A DNA stretch of 64,000 nucleotides, taken from contig CALOCY010000004.1 in the NCBI GenBank assembly GCA_942491975.1, forward strand, positions 1,674,001 to 1,738,000. The letters run 5' to 3'. Position numbers and translations under genes: made by a program. Positions 1-9,860 of the stretch are shown piece after piece. The first letter of the stretch is position 1. Each line of letters begins with the position of its first letter. This DNA is from CALOCY01 sp942491975 (GTDB lineage Bacteria; Bacteroidota; Bacteroidia; Bacteroidales; Prolixibacteraceae). Under the pieces are notes generated by a model that had not been told where the DNA came from, ran no database searches, and worked only from the letters and a program-made list of their open reading frames with translations.

Positions 1-555
1 TACCTGTTCACCCGCATCACGCGGAATTTTCATCCCTGCTGTTTTGTATATGACCTGGGTGAAACCCGAGCAATCAATGCCCAAAGGGGTACGCCCTCCC
101 CACAAATAGGGGGCATTAAAATATTTCATGGCCTGGTTGACAATCATCTTTCTCATATTACGCGGTTGCCCGTAACTGACATTGAATGGCATCTCAAAAA
201 CATCCCTCCCGATAGAAAACTCTTTTTTATATGGACGCCAACAGGGTAAAGTACTTCCGGCTGCAATCATAACATTCTGCTCTTCCTCAAACGGTATAAG
301 GCTAAAAACATCTGTAGTAACAGCAAACGGGCGGGCTTCTATTTTATGGTATGTACGCTCACTTATCGGGGTAAACATCTTTTGGTCAATCCATCCTTCA
401 TAGCCGTCAAAAGCAAGTCTGATCCTGCACCATCCCATTATCTGTTCAAAAATCTCGAAGTGTTCACCAAACAATACTTGCGTTACCATTTCACTCTTCT
501 CCGATGGTTCTATCCTCACCGGAATAATGCTTAAACAGGAAATGCCGTAATTCAT
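1..555 (-). CDS. NlpC/P60 family (C40) cell-wall peptidase, 3' end cut by window
   Basis: Reading the minus strand from an ATG at 555 gives 185 codons open to the window edge. Residues about 1-65 look like a bacterial SH3 domain, starting MNYGISCLSIIPVR and containing GYEGWIDQKMF. The NlpC/P60 core follows, with PYLWGGRTPLGIDCSGF carrying the catalytic Cys at residue 162 after Asp161. The family cleaves D-gamma-Glu-diamino-acid bonds in peptidoglycan stem peptides, and SH3b plus C40 is the dipeptidyl-peptidase VI-like arrangement. The catalytic His and last residue of the triad lie beyond the window. No signal peptide is seen, so it may act on recycled muropeptides in the cytoplasm; that is inference. 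It is divergent from the pgpH-like gene across 90 bp. Confidence 0.88.
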   Translation of the reverse strand, partial: MNYGISCLSIIPVRIEPSEKSEMVTQVLFGEHFEIFEQIMGWCRIRLAFDGYEGWIDQKMFTPISERTYHKIEARPFAVTTDVFSLIPFEEEQNVMIAAGSTLPCWRPYKKEFSIGRDVFEMPFNVSYGQPRNMRKMIVNQAMKYFNAPYLWGGRTPLGIDCSGFTQVIYKTAGMKIPRDAGEQV

Positions 556-645
556 CAATATTTTACTATTTTTATTTCTTAAAATATTCAATATTCAGAA
601 AGCTTCATTTAAACAGCTTCTCTACCGTTTTGAAAATAGTGAATT

Positions 646-2739
646 ATGGTTGAAAAAAAGAATATTATCAAAAAATATTCACATAATTTATTTGTGATTA
701 TACTTTTTATCCTGACAGCAGGATTTATTTATCTTGGTTTTCCAAAACAGGGTAAGTTCCGTTACGAATACCAAAAGGGAAAACCCTGGTACCACGAAAC
801 CCTTATCGCACCTTTCAATTTTGCCATCAATAAACCGGAAGCTGTCATTAATGCCCAAAAGGATAGTATCCGTAATCAGCTAAAACCATACTTCTTATTG
901 GATGAATCAGTACAGCAGGCAAGCCTGTCAACCTTTTCCATACAATTTGAAACAGCGTGGAACAGCCTTGATCAAATAGAAAAAATCAAGCTGGATAAAG
1001 CGGAAATTAAACAAAATTACAACCGGCTTATAACCGGTATTTACCGGGCCGGGATACTTGAACAGTCGGCTCAATTTTATGATGAATTGAAAGATCGGCA
1101 ATTATTGGTAAAAGTAACCGGAAACTACGCTGAAGAGGCCACCACAAATACTGTATTCTCCTTAAAAACAGGGTATTCGGCACTGCTTGACAGCATCTCC
1201 TCCTCTTCCGGCAAAAAATACGGCACTAAAACATTACAAAAAGCATTAAACCTGAATAATTACATTACTGCTAATCTTTTTTACGATGCCAACAGGACAG
1301 AAGCAACCCTTGCTGAATCCCTAAGTACACTATCGTACAATCAGGGCATGATACAGGCAGGCGAACGCATCATCTCCAAAGGGGATTTGGTTACACAAAA
1401 AGATTTTCTGGCTCTTGAATCGCTTCGAAAAGCCATTGAGCAACGCCGGGGCGAAAATATACATATCTATTTGGTTTCGATAGGTCAAGCCCTTTTGATT
1501 ATCCTAAGTATGGTATTGTTGTGGTTATATCTTTACCATTTCAAAATTGATTATTTACGTGCCCAGCGAAGAATTACCACCATTCTTTTCACCATGCTTG
1601 CCGTAATTTTTCTCTCCGGCATTGTTGTACAAACCAACCTATTGAATTTATACATCATACCATTGATTATACTCCCGATTATTATCCAAACCTTTTTTGA
1701 TTCACGAACAGCCATATTTGTCACGCTGCTCACCATCCTTCTTATTGGTTTTTTTGCCCCCAACGGTTACGAGTATATCCTGTTGCAATTTACAGCCTCC
1801 TTCATTGCCATTGTCAGCCTGCAAAGATTACACCGCCGTGCACACCTCGTTATTACATCCCTGTTAACAATCCTCTCCTACTCGGTTGTTTTTCTGGTCA
1901 TAAAGCTTATACAGGAAGGAAATATACAAACCATTAATTTTAACTTTTTAAAATGGTTTGCTGCAAACGGCCTGCTTGTACTCATTGCTTATCCGCTTAT
2001 TTATGTATATGAAAAAGTATTTGGTTTTGTATCCGATGTAAGCCTTATTGAACTGTCTGACTCAAATACCCCGTTACTTCGCAAACTGGCCGAGAATGCC
2101 CCCGGCACCTTTCAGCACTCCATTCAGGTGGCTAATATTGCCGAAGAAGCTGTACGTAAATTAGGAGGCAATACCCTGCTGGTAAGAGCCGGGGCACTAT
2201 ACCATGATATTGGCAAATCGGTAGATTCACGTTATTTTACCGAGAACCAGACCCCCGGTAACAACCCTCATGATAAACTAAAACCGGAAGAGAGTGCTAA
2301 AATTATTGTTGACCATGTAAAACTGGGTGAGCAAATTGCCCGGAAAAACAAACTCCCTTCATCCATTATCGAATTTATACGAAGGCACCACGGTACATCT
2401 AAAGTCAGCTATTTTCATCAGGAATACCTCAATCAAAATCCGGATAAAGAGATTGATGAAAGTCAATTTTTGTATCCCGGCCCCCGCCCGACAAGCAAAG
2501 AAGTAGCCATTGTTATGCTGGCTGACAGCATAGAGGCTGCTTCAAGAAGCCTTCCCGAAAAAACGGTGGAAAGCTTGGTCCAATTGATTGAAAAGATTGT
2601 TGAAAATAAACTACAGGAGCAACAACTGGTACACTCCGAACTCACCTTTAACGATGTAACCCGGTTGAAAAAGATCTTTCTGGACAAACTGACAAATATT
2701 TATCATGCCCGGGTTGAATATCCCGAACAAAAAAGATAA
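646..2739 (+). CDS. pgpH: PgpH-type 7TM HD-domain phosphodiesterase (c-di-AMP)
   Basis: A 697-residue membrane protein with the full PgpH/YqfF layout. There is one N-terminal membrane segment (about 15-32), then an extracytoplasmic 7TM-HDED domain (about 35-270). A cluster of hydrophobic helices follows (about 275-460), then a cytoplasmic HD domain. The HDIG motif is visible at His520-Asp521, with upstream FQHS and downstream RRHHG metal ligands. Characterised relatives (Listeria PgpH) hydrolyse cyclic di-AMP to pApA; I infer the same here. In Bacteroidota this family sits alone, as it does here. Length is normal for the family. A promoter for the next gene appears to overlap its last codon. 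Confidence 0.93.
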   Translation: MVEKKNIIKKYSHNLFVIILFILTAGFIYLGFPKQGKFRYEYQKGKPWYHETLIAPFNFAINKPEAVINAQKDSIRNQLKPYFLLDESVQQASLSTFSIQFETAWNSLDQIEKIKLDKAEIKQNYNRLITGIYRAGILEQSAQFYDELKDRQLLVKVTGNYAEEATTNTVFSLKTGYSALLDSISSSSGKKYGTKTLQKALNLNNYITANLFYDANRTEATLAESLSTLSYNQGMIQAGERIISKGDLVTQKDFLALESLRKAIEQRRGENIHIYLVSIGQALLIILSMVLLWLYLYHFKIDYLRAQRRITTILFTMLAVIFLSGIVVQTNLLNLYIIPLIILPIIIQTFFDSRTAIFVTLLTILLIGFFAPNGYEYILLQFTASFIAIVSLQRLHRRAHLVITSLLTILSYSVVFLVIKLIQEGNIQTINFNFLKWFAANGLLVLIAYPLIYVYEKVFGFVSDVSLIELSDSNTPLLRKLAENAPGTFQHSIQVANIAEEAVRKLGGNTLLVRAGALYHDIGKSVDSRYFTENQTPGNNPHDKLKPEESAKIIVDHVKLGEQIARKNKLPSSIIEFIRRHHGTSKVSYFHQEYLNQNPDKEIDESQFLYPGPRPTSKEVAIVMLADSIEAASRSLPEKTVESLVQLIEKIVENKLQEQQLVHSELTFNDVTRLKKIFLDKLTNIYHARVEYPEQKR

Positions 2740-2744
2740 ATTTG
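2713..2744 (+). promoter_or_regulatory. Candidate Bacteroidota promoter for the S41 protease
   Basis: TTG at 2714-2716 and TAAATTTG at 2737-2744 are separated by 20 bases, matching the phylum's -33/-7 pattern. The -7 element covers the pgpH stop codon. It would give a leader of about 50 bases before the ATG at 2804. Seen by eye only. Confidence 0.42.
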
Positions 2745-2803
2745 CATCCCTCTTTTCTTAAAAAGGGTACGCACTTTTGTTTAAATTAAATTGATAACCT
2801 GAC

Positions 2804-4237
2804 ATGAAAAAAAATTGGATGAAGCTGTTGCTCCTGTTAGTCGGGATGGCAGCTATTGTGATTAGCGGATGTAACGATGATGAAGTAACTCCCCCCCCCG
2901 TAGTTGAACCGGAAGAACCTCAGGAACCAGCAATACCTGCACAAACGCTACTGGTAAATAAATTTATCCATGATGATATGGATTTTTTCTACCTGTGGAG
3001 AGAATACATGCCTGACATTGATTATACCAAAGAGGAAGACTCTGAAGCCTATTTTGATAAATTATTATATTCTGAACTTGATCACTGGTCATGGATTACT
3101 GATGATTATGAAGAGCTTATGAAAAGTTTTAGCGGTATTGAAAAATCGTTTGGGTACTCCTTAACTTTTGGGAGATTTTCAAATACAAACAATATTTTTG
3201 CCATTGTTGAATATGTATACCCGGGAACCCCTGCTGCTGAAGCTGGTATGAAACGTGGTGACCTTATTCTGGAACTTGGCGGCGGGCCATTGACTGATGA
3301 TAATTTTACCGATGTGCTTTTTGAAGAAGATATTACAATAACATTAGGCGAATTAACCGATGAAGGCTCCATCGCAACTTCTTCAACGACTGTTTCAATG
3401 ACAGCAGAAGAGCTTACACTTGATCCCGTAATGATACATGATGTCATTGAAATAGAGGATAAAAAAATCGGCTACCTGTTTTATGCACAATACATCGGCA
3501 AATTCAACAGTAGCCTGAATAATGTTTTTGGTGAGTTTCAGGCTGCAGGCATTACCGATCTGGTACTGGATGTACGGTATAATCCGGGAGGGGGCAGTGA
3601 TGCATCAACACTCTTGTGTAGCAGCATAGCTCCTGAAAATGTAGTAAGCAATGAAGATATTTTGGTGCAAAGTCAGTGCAATAGCATTTTTAAGGAATTT
3701 TTGGATGAAAATTTTCCCGATTGGCTTATCCGAAGATTTGATAAAAATGTCCCTGTAAAATTAAACCTTAATCATATCTATATTCTTGCCACAGGAAACT
3801 CTGCATCAGCATCAGAACTGACCATTACCGGACTCGATCCATATATGGACGTGATTCACATTGGCACTAATACACATGGCAAATATACCTCCTCGATCAC
3901 TATTCAACCCACAGATAATAGTGGAAAGGTGATTGCTTCCATTGATAACTGGGCATTACAGCCTATTGTGGCAAAATATGCCAATGCACAGGGGGTAACC
4001 GATTTCGTTGATGGTTTTACACCTGATTATGAAGTAGAAGATGTGTTGTTGCCTGCCATACCCCTGGGTGATCCTACAGAGCCTTTACTGGCGAAAGCCA
4101 TTGAATTGATTACCGGCCAGCCTGCAAAAGTGCATAAAGCAGCGAAAGCCCTTTCAAAACATCAGTTAATCGGTTCACGTTTTTCAAAGTTCGACCGCTT
4201 TAAAAACAACCTGATTATTGAGAACCCAATGAAGTAA
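2804..4237 (+). CDS. S41 family C-terminal processing peptidase, lipoprotein
   Basis: A 477-residue protein with a lipoprotein signal: a basic MKKNWMK start, a hydrophobic stretch and the lipobox ISGC, followed by an acidic/proline-rich tether. A PDZ-like segment is near 140-165 (PGTPAAEAGMKRGDLIL). The S41 catalytic core has LDVRYNPGGG and the nucleophile-containing GNSASASEL at 331-339. A conserved Lys follows in THGKY about 25 residues on. These proteases use a Ser/Lys dyad on C-terminal tails of envelope proteins. It is likely anchored to a membrane on the periplasmic or outer face. It has its own candidate promoter and terminator, so it is probably monocistronic. The physiological substrate cannot be told from sequence. 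Confidence 0.92.
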   Translation: MKKNWMKLLLLLVGMAAIVISGCNDDEVTPPPVVEPEEPQEPAIPAQTLLVNKFIHDDMDFFYLWREYMPDIDYTKEEDSEAYFDKLLYSELDHWSWITDDYEELMKSFSGIEKSFGYSLTFGRFSNTNNIFAIVEYVYPGTPAAEAGMKRGDLILELGGGPLTDDNFTDVLFEEDITITLGELTDEGSIATSSTTVSMTAEELTLDPVMIHDVIEIEDKKIGYLFYAQYIGKFNSSLNNVFGEFQAAGITDLVLDVRYNPGGGSDASTLLCSSIAPENVVSNEDILVQSQCNSIFKEFLDENFPDWLIRRFDKNVPVKLNLNHIYILATGNSASASELTITGLDPYMDVIHIGTNTHGKYTSSITIQPTDNSGKVIASIDNWALQPIVAKYANAQGVTDFVDGFTPDYEVEDVLLPAIPLGDPTEPLLAKAIELITGQPAKVHKAAKALSKHQLIGSRFSKFDRFKNNLIIENPMK

Positions 4238-4264
4238 TATTCATTGCAATAATAAAATTCATTA

Positions 4265-4310
4265 AAAGGATTCCATCCCCTCAAATTAAGGATGGAATCC
4301 TTTGTTTTTT
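4265..4310 (+). terminator. Rho-independent terminator after the S41 gene
   Basis: A perfect 14-bp stem (4265-4278 with 4290-4303, core GGATTCCATCC) with an 11-base loop is followed by GTTTTTT. It lies between two convergent genes and could serve both, but the T-run favours the plus strand. Confidence 0.85.
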
Positions 4311-4326
4311 CATCGGAAAATACCCT

Positions 4327-5859
4327 TTAATACTTCACCTCTACAACAGCTGAAGGCAGGCTCTCACTGTTCATTCGGTTTATGACAGTAACCACAAACT
4401 TTTTTGTGCTGCTGAAAATACCTTTTTCAATTTCAAAACCGGCAGTGGTATCAGCTGTTAATTCAACAATGTTTTTAGGGTTTTGCAACGATTTTTCCAC
4501 GTTGTTGCCACGTACACGATAAATCACGTAATAACGTGGTTGTCCGGTAGGTTCTGTTATTACCGGCTCCCATGAAAATCTGAGCACATTGCCTGTCTTT
4601 TCTACACTAAAGCCTTCCGGTTTTGCTACTGTATATGAAGGTAAAGCACCATTTTCGGGCACTAATGCATGATAACGAAATACTTTATGTTTTATCTGTT
4701 TATTGATACCAAGCAGGTCGTTGCGAAATGATTTGGCACTAAAAAACATCGATCCTTCTACGTTTTTACACCGGCGGTTAAATGCAACCTGACGGGTAAT
4801 TTGGCGTGATGAATGCCATCCTTTATACTTTGATTCCCGGCTCAACCGGTATGCCCCCTGTCCAATGTACAATTTCGTGTCTAATCCGCTACTATCCCAC
4901 CACCTGACAATGGTTTTATAATCGGCTACCTTAAATCCCATGTGCCAATAAACCTGCGGGGTAATATAATCGATCCATCCCTCCCGCATCCATAACAATA
5001 TATCGGCATACAGGTCATCATAATTGGTTTGTCCTGCACGTGTTGCTGAACCTTTAGGGTCTTTATTGCTGTTGCGCCATACGCCAAACGGGCTGATTCC
5101 AAATTTCATACACGGTTTTATCGACTTGATGGAATCGCGCAGTTGTCGAATGATCAGGTTTACATTGTCACGCCGCCACTCCTCTTTCTGAGATGCATCA
5201 AAACCCCGCGGATGCTGGTCAAATGCATGCTGGTCAGGAAATTCTGACCCTGCAATTTTATACGGATAAAAATAGTCATCAAAATGCACTGCATCAATAT
5301 CGTACCGCCTGACCACATCGGCAACAATCTTCGATACATAAACCCTGGTCTCGGGCAAACCGGGATTGAAATACATATGTGTACCGTATTTCAGGAACCA
5401 TTCGGGTTTTTCCCGGGTAATATGATCCGGGGCAACAACCGTTTTTTTATAATTAAAAACAGCCCTGTACGGATTTAGCCACGCGTGAAGTTCCATACAC
5501 CGCTTGTGGCACTCTTCAATAATGAATGCCAACGGGTCGTAAAGAGGTTCGGGAGCCTTTCCCTGTTCTCCTGTCAGCCATTGCGACCACGGTTCATAAG
5601 GGGAATCGTACAACGCATCAGTAGCAGGACGCACCTGAAAGATAACCGTATTCATCCCGTTATCCCGAAGCAGGTCCAGCAATGCTGTTAACTCCCTCTT
5701 CTGTTCCGCTACAGGCAACCCTGCTTTTGACGGCCAGTCGATATTGGCAACTGTGGCAATCCATACTGCACGCATCTCGCGTTTGGGCGTTTTTGCAAAC
5801 ACTCCGCCAATAATCAGTATACACGATAAAAGAGTAAGGCTGTATTTCATTTTATGCAT
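4327..5859 (-). CDS. Family 10-like glycosyl hydrolase (GHL10, DUF187/YngK type), exported
   Basis: 510 residues starting with a signal peptide (hydrophobic to about residue 22, cleavage near VFA-K). The mature protein opens with the family hallmark REMRAVWIATVANIDWPS. Further GHL10 features are MNTVIFQVRPATDA, ELHAWLNPYRA, VDAVHFDDYF-like IDAVHFDDYFYPY and FGISPFGVWRN. The C-terminal about 90 residues look like a fibronectin-III-type beta domain (PSYTVAKPEGF onward). Members are TIM-barrel hydrolases acting on poorly defined glycans in the periplasm or at the surface; the substrate is unknown here. A second in-frame ATG at 5850 (MKYSLTLL) gives a cleaner signal peptide and is an equally good start. 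Confidence 0.9.
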   Translation of the reverse strand: MHKMKYSLTLLSCILIIGGVFAKTPKREMRAVWIATVANIDWPSKAGLPVAEQKRELTALLDLLRDNGMNTVIFQVRPATDALYDSPYEPWSQWLTGEQGKAPEPLYDPLAFIIEECHKRCMELHAWLNPYRAVFNYKKTVVAPDHITREKPEWFLKYGTHMYFNPGLPETRVYVSKIVADVVRRYDIDAVHFDDYFYPYKIAGSEFPDQHAFDQHPRGFDASQKEEWRRDNVNLIIRQLRDSIKSIKPCMKFGISPFGVWRNSNKDPKGSATRAGQTNYDDLYADILLWMREGWIDYITPQVYWHMGFKVADYKTIVRWWDSSGLDTKLYIGQGAYRLSRESKYKGWHSSRQITRQVAFNRRCKNVEGSMFFSAKSFRNDLLGINKQIKHKVFRYHALVPENGALPSYTVAKPEGFSVEKTGNVLRFSWEPVITEPTGQPRYYVIYRVRGNNVEKSLQNPKNIVELTADTTAGFEIEKGIFSSTKKFVVTVINRMNSESLPSAVVEVKY

Positions 5860-6033
5860 TTTAATTTCGCTACAAATTTTATTTATAGCCGGAATTTGTA
5901 TACCTAATCACGTATTCCTTTAGACAATTGGATTTCCGAAAGTAATTTTTCAACTAAAGGTAAAAAACAATTTGTAATACATTATATATTTCATCCCGGT
6001 TTTATTGCTATTTTTAGTAAAAATCATTTCGCT

Positions 6034-8964
6034 ATGATTAATAGTCATACAAGAGCACTCGAAAAACTCCGTAAAAAGATTGACGGAGAGCTATACACCG
6101 ATGAAATTTCAAAGATTTTATATGCCACGGATGCCTCAGCTTACTGCGAAAAGCCCCTTGCCGTAATAAAACCCCGGAATAAAACTGATATTCTTAAAAT
6201 AATCGATTTTGCCAATATCCATAAATTACCCCTGATCCCGCGCACGGCAGGCACATCACTGGCCGGACAAGTTGTTGGCGAAGGGATTGTCGTTGATGTA
6301 TCGAAATACATGACAGCTATTTTAGAGTTAAATGTAACGGAAAAATGGGTAAAAGTAGAGCCTGGGGTAGTTTTGGATGAATTAAACATGATGCTCGAAG
6401 AACACGGGCTGTTTTTTGGCCCCGAAACGTCAACTTCCAACCGCTGTATGATAGGTGGCATGGTTGGAAACAACTCATGTGGTTCGCACTCGTTGCTCTA
6501 TGGCAGTACACGCGAACATACCCTCGAAATAGAAGCCATACTTTCTAATGGCGAAGAGGTCATTTTCAAAGCACTCTCCAATGCCGAATTTGAAACAAAA
6601 TGCAGTCAAAAAACAGTTGAAGGCCAATTGTACCGCTCATTTAAAGAGATACTGTCTGATCCTGAAAACCAGGTCGAAATAGACAAAGAATACCCTCATC
6701 CCGATATTAAAAGACGTAATACCGGTTATGCGCTTGACTACCTGCTTCAATCGTCACCATTCGGACGGTCTGATGAACCTTTTAATATGTGTAAACTGAT
6801 TGCAGGATCGGAGGGTACACTGGCTTTTATCACAGCTGTAAAACTCAACCTTATACCCTCTCCTCCCAAAGAAAAAGGAGTTGTCTGTGCCCATTTTAAC
6901 ACACTTGAAGAAGCATTTAAAGCCAATCTTGTAGCATTGGAATTCAATCCGGGAGCTATAGAGATGATGGACAAAACAGTACTGGACCTTACGAAGGACA
7001 ATATTACACAACGAAAAAACCGTTTTTTTGTAGAAGGTGATCCTAAATCACTATTGTTAATTGAGTTTGCACGGGAAACCCGGGAAGAGATTGCCCGTAT
7101 TGCTATTGAACTGGAGAAATACATGAGAGAAAACAGTTTTGGATATGCTTTCCCCGTGGTTTACGGTAGTGATATTAACAAAATATGGGAATTGCGCAAA
7201 GCCGGGTTGGGTATACTTTCCAACATGCCGGGCGACAACAAACCGGTATCGGTAATTGAAGATACGGTTGTGCGTCCTGAAGACCTTCCCGCTTACATGG
7301 ATGATTTTAAAAAGCACATTCTTGAGAAATACAATAAAGCGTGTGTCTATTATGCCCATATCGGCTCGGGCGAATTGCACCTGCGCCCCATTCTTAACCT
7401 GAAAGATCCCAAAGATGTCAAACTATTCAGGGATATTGCCCGCGATAGTGCCAGGCTGGTAAAAAAATACAGGGGTTCATTGAGTGGCGAACACGGTGAT
7501 GGCCGGTTACGGGGAGAGTTTATACCCATTATGGTGGGCGAAAAAAACTACAGGCTGTTTAAAGCAGTGAAAAGCATTTTTGATCCTGACAACCTTTTCA
7601 ATCCCAAAAAAATTGTTGATACCCCTAAAATGAATACCGGTTTACGTTTCCGGCAGGATGTAAAAGAGCGGGAAGAAAAGACCTATTTCGACTGGTCATC
7701 GACAAAAGGTGTACTACGGGCTGCCGAAAAATGCAACGGATCGGGCGACTGCCGAAAATCGGAAATTATTGGCGGCACCATGTGCCCAAGCTACCAGGGC
7801 ATGCGCGATGAGAAGGCCACTACCCGTGCCCGTGCCAATATTTTACGCGAATTTTTAACCCGTTCGGAAAAAGAGAATCCTTTCGACCACCATGAAATTT
7901 ACGAGATTTTGGATCTTTGCCTGTCATGCAAAGCGTGTAAATCAGAGTGTCCCTCAAGCGTAGACATGGCCAAATTGAAAGCCGAGTTTTTACAACATTA
8001 CTACAATGCCAATGGCATCCCCCGCAGGGCAAAAATAGTGGCTTATTCACCACGTATAAATAGATTGCTTATACCGTTTTCAGGCATATACAACCTCTTT
8101 ATCAGCCATAAAGGGATTGCGAACAGCATAAAATGGTTATCGGGCTTTGCTATTGAACGTTCCCTCCCCCGGTTAAATAAAACTTCAGTAAAGCAGTGGC
8201 ACAAAAAACACCGGAAAAAAAACACCCCACAGCAGCGAAAAGTATCCCTCTTTATGGATGAATTTACTGACTACAACAATGGCGAGACAGGTATTAAAGC
8301 CATTCTGCTACTCGAAAAACTGGGCTATGAAGTAACCATACCCCGACATGTTGAAAGCGGACGTACCTTTCTTTCAAAAGGGCTGGTGAAAGCGGCTAAA
8401 AAAGTGGCCTGTAAAAATGTGGCATTATTGGCTGATACGGTTACTTCCGAACACCCCCTTATTGGCATAGAGCCTTCTGGTATTCTCACATTCAGGGACG
8501 AGTACAGGGAATTGGTTGACGAATCAATGAAAGAGAGAGCAAATCTGCTGGCTGAAAATTGTCTGCTGATCGATGAATTCCTTGACCGTGAAATGGCGAA
8601 AGGGCACATCAGCCAACAGAAGTTTACCAAAAAGAAAGCACACATCCGTTTTCACGGGCACTGTTACCAGAAAGCATTGGCATCGACAGCCTGCACACAA
8701 CACATACTCTCGTTTCCGGAAAACTACACTGCCGAAGAGATACCCTCGGGTTGCTGTGGAATGGCCGGTGCATTCGGGTACGAGAAAGAGCATTATGAAC
8801 TGTCTGTAAAAGTGGGTGAATTGATATTGCTGCCCGAAGTACGTAAAACCCCCTCATCGGTATTGATTGCAGCCCCCGGAACATCGTGCCGCCACCAGAT
8901 CAACGATGGCACAGGAAGAAAGGCAGCACATCCTGTTGAAATACTATTTGATGCACTGGCATAA
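6034..8964 (+). CDS. Fused FAD-linked oxidase / Fe-S 2-hydroxyacid dehydrogenase (YdiJ-like)
   Basis: A 976-residue GlcD-GlcF type fusion. Residues 1-540 form the FAD-binding_4 and FAD-oxidase C domains, with PRTAGTSLAGQ, GNNSCGSHSLLYG and SGEHGDGR. Next comes a ferredoxin-like part with cysteines at 567, 573, 584 and then 629, 632, 635, 639 (CxxCxxCxxxC). CCG domains close the protein (FHGHCYQKAL and SGCCGMAGAFG with Cys907-Cys908). E. coli YdiJ with this layout oxidises D-2-hydroxyglutarate; related fusions oxidise D-lactate. I cannot choose the substrate. Electrons probably go to quinone or an electron-transfer flavoprotein. The length (YdiJ is about 1018) shows it is complete. Monocistronic. 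Confidence 0.9.
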   Translation: MINSHTRALEKLRKKIDGELYTDEISKILYATDASAYCEKPLAVIKPRNKTDILKIIDFANIHKLPLIPRTAGTSLAGQVVGEGIVVDVSKYMTAILELNVTEKWVKVEPGVVLDELNMMLEEHGLFFGPETSTSNRCMIGGMVGNNSCGSHSLLYGSTREHTLEIEAILSNGEEVIFKALSNAEFETKCSQKTVEGQLYRSFKEILSDPENQVEIDKEYPHPDIKRRNTGYALDYLLQSSPFGRSDEPFNMCKLIAGSEGTLAFITAVKLNLIPSPPKEKGVVCAHFNTLEEAFKANLVALEFNPGAIEMMDKTVLDLTKDNITQRKNRFFVEGDPKSLLLIEFARETREEIARIAIELEKYMRENSFGYAFPVVYGSDINKIWELRKAGLGILSNMPGDNKPVSVIEDTVVRPEDLPAYMDDFKKHILEKYNKACVYYAHIGSGELHLRPILNLKDPKDVKLFRDIARDSARLVKKYRGSLSGEHGDGRLRGEFIPIMVGEKNYRLFKAVKSIFDPDNLFNPKKIVDTPKMNTGLRFRQDVKEREEKTYFDWSSTKGVLRAAEKCNGSGDCRKSEIIGGTMCPSYQGMRDEKATTRARANILREFLTRSEKENPFDHHEIYEILDLCLSCKACKSECPSSVDMAKLKAEFLQHYYNANGIPRRAKIVAYSPRINRLLIPFSGIYNLFISHKGIANSIKWLSGFAIERSLPRLNKTSVKQWHKKHRKKNTPQQRKVSLFMDEFTDYNNGETGIKAILLLEKLGYEVTIPRHVESGRTFLSKGLVKAAKKVACKNVALLADTVTSEHPLIGIEPSGILTFRDEYRELVDESMKERANLLAENCLLIDEFLDREMAKGHISQQKFTKKKAHIRFHGHCYQKALASTACTQHILSFPENYTAEEIPSGCCGMAGAFGYEKEHYELSVKVGELILLPEVRKTPSSVLIAAPGTSCRHQINDGTGRKAAHPVEILFDALA

Positions 8965-8989
8965 AGAGAAAGAGGGATAATAAACCACA

Positions 8990-9190
8990 TCACTCATCTG
9001 GATAATTTTCGATAGCATCCTCATAATCGGAGTCGGAATCTCCTTTCTCATCGATGTAAAGGTCTTCAAATTCCCGGAAATCGTATGCTGGTGAATTAAA
9101 ATCAGCACCTGTATCCGGATCAAATTCATCCCTATTCAGCTCTTCATCGCCCAATAACGGATCATCCCTATAGTCATTTTCGCTACTCAT
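8990..9190 (-). CDS. Small, very acidic hypothetical protein
   Basis: A 66-residue reading frame with 26 Asp/Glu against 4 Arg/Lys. It has no signal peptide or membrane segment and is rich in Tyr/Phe in D/E context. I do not recognise a family. The composition is coherent along the whole frame and the frame fills most of the gap between the dehydrogenase and the next gene, which is why I list it. Its upstream region (9191-9250) is AT-rich. It is probably a soluble, largely disordered protein. It could still be chance coding. Confidence 0.55.
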   Translation of the reverse strand: MSSENDYRDDPLLGDEELNRDEFDPDTGADFNSPAYDFREFEDLYIDEKGDSDSDYEDAIENYPDE

Positions 9191-9333
9191 CGATAAATGG
9201 TTTTGTTTATCTTTTTTACTGATAATGGGACTAAAATGTTCCGTTTTGAAGATAAATATTCAAAGAGCATATCTTAAAAAACAAAGTCCAACGAACCTGC
9301 AATTCATTATTAAAAACATAATTTACCCCACAC

Positions 9334-9363
9334 AAAAAAAAGAGCAACATTTAAAAGTGTTGC
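9334..9363 (-). terminator. Terminator after the 9.4-kb small secreted protein gene
   Basis: GCAACA (9344-9349) pairs with TGTTGC (9358-9363), extended by A/T and G-T pairs inside the loop. On the minus strand eight T follow (A-run 9334-9341). It lies about 40 bases past the stop codon. Confidence 0.6.
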
Positions 9364-9401
9364 CCCTTTTCATTCAACATATACATTAACCTCAAAAAAT
9401 A

Positions 9402-9827
9402 TTAAAGCTCATTCGATCCTGTAGAAATTCCACTATTTCTAGGCACAAAATAAAAATCTTCCGGGGATGCATAGTAACAGAGACCATCATGTATTCTTTT
9501 TTCATATATATAGACACCTATAAATGTTTCAAAAATTATCCTAATATCCATATATGGAAAAGAGAACAACAAATACTTATGAGGCGGATAATTGAAATTA
9601 AAAATATCACGAGGAGCTGTCTTCGTAAACGAGAAACTATCCCAAAAAAAACCATACGGTTCAACCTGAACAAAGCATTTACTACTGGCATTTACGCGTA
9701 CCTCTCCGGCTCCGGGTGGGTATTCTACCAAAAGATAAGCATTGTTTTCAAATATACCTTGCGCATTTACTATGCAGCCACAAAAGACAAAGAATAAAAT
9801 TAGCACTAAACTTTTGATTTTTTTCAT
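9402..9827 (-). CDS. Small secreted protein, paralogue of the gene at 24.5 kb
   Basis: 141 residues from the ATG at 9827; an upstream TTG at 9851 would only add eight residues and spoil the signal peptide. The signal peptide is MKKIKSLVLILFFVFCGCIVNAQ, ending in a classic Bacteroidota NAQ cleavage site. The mature part is unrecognised but shares three blocks with the protein at 24527-25042: a YPPGAGEVRVNA block, FTKTAP, and DFYFVP near the C-terminus. A short all-beta fold is likely. It has its own terminator and a possible -7 element, so it is probably transcribed alone. Function unknown. Confidence 0.8.
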   Translation of the reverse strand: MKKIKSLVLILFFVFCGCIVNAQGIFENNAYLLVEYPPGAGEVRVNASSKCFVQVEPYGFFWDSFSFTKTAPRDIFNFNYPPHKYLLFSFPYMDIRIIFETFIGVYIYEKRIHDGLCYYASPEDFYFVPRNSGISTGSNEL

Positions 9828-9852
9828 AATACATTTTTTTATAGTTAGCAAA

Positions 9853-9860
9853 CAAATTTA
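9853..9860 (-). promoter_or_regulatory. Possible -7 element for the small secreted protein
   Basis: The minus strand reads TAAATTTG, matching TAnnTTTG, 26 bases before the ATG. No convincing TTTG is seen at the expected upstream distance, so this is weak. Confidence 0.28.

Noticed and set aside
182..534. Two plus-strand frames of 73 and 62 codons
   Set aside because: They lie opposite the NlpC/P60 gene, whose SH3 and catalytic Cys motifs are clear on the minus strand.
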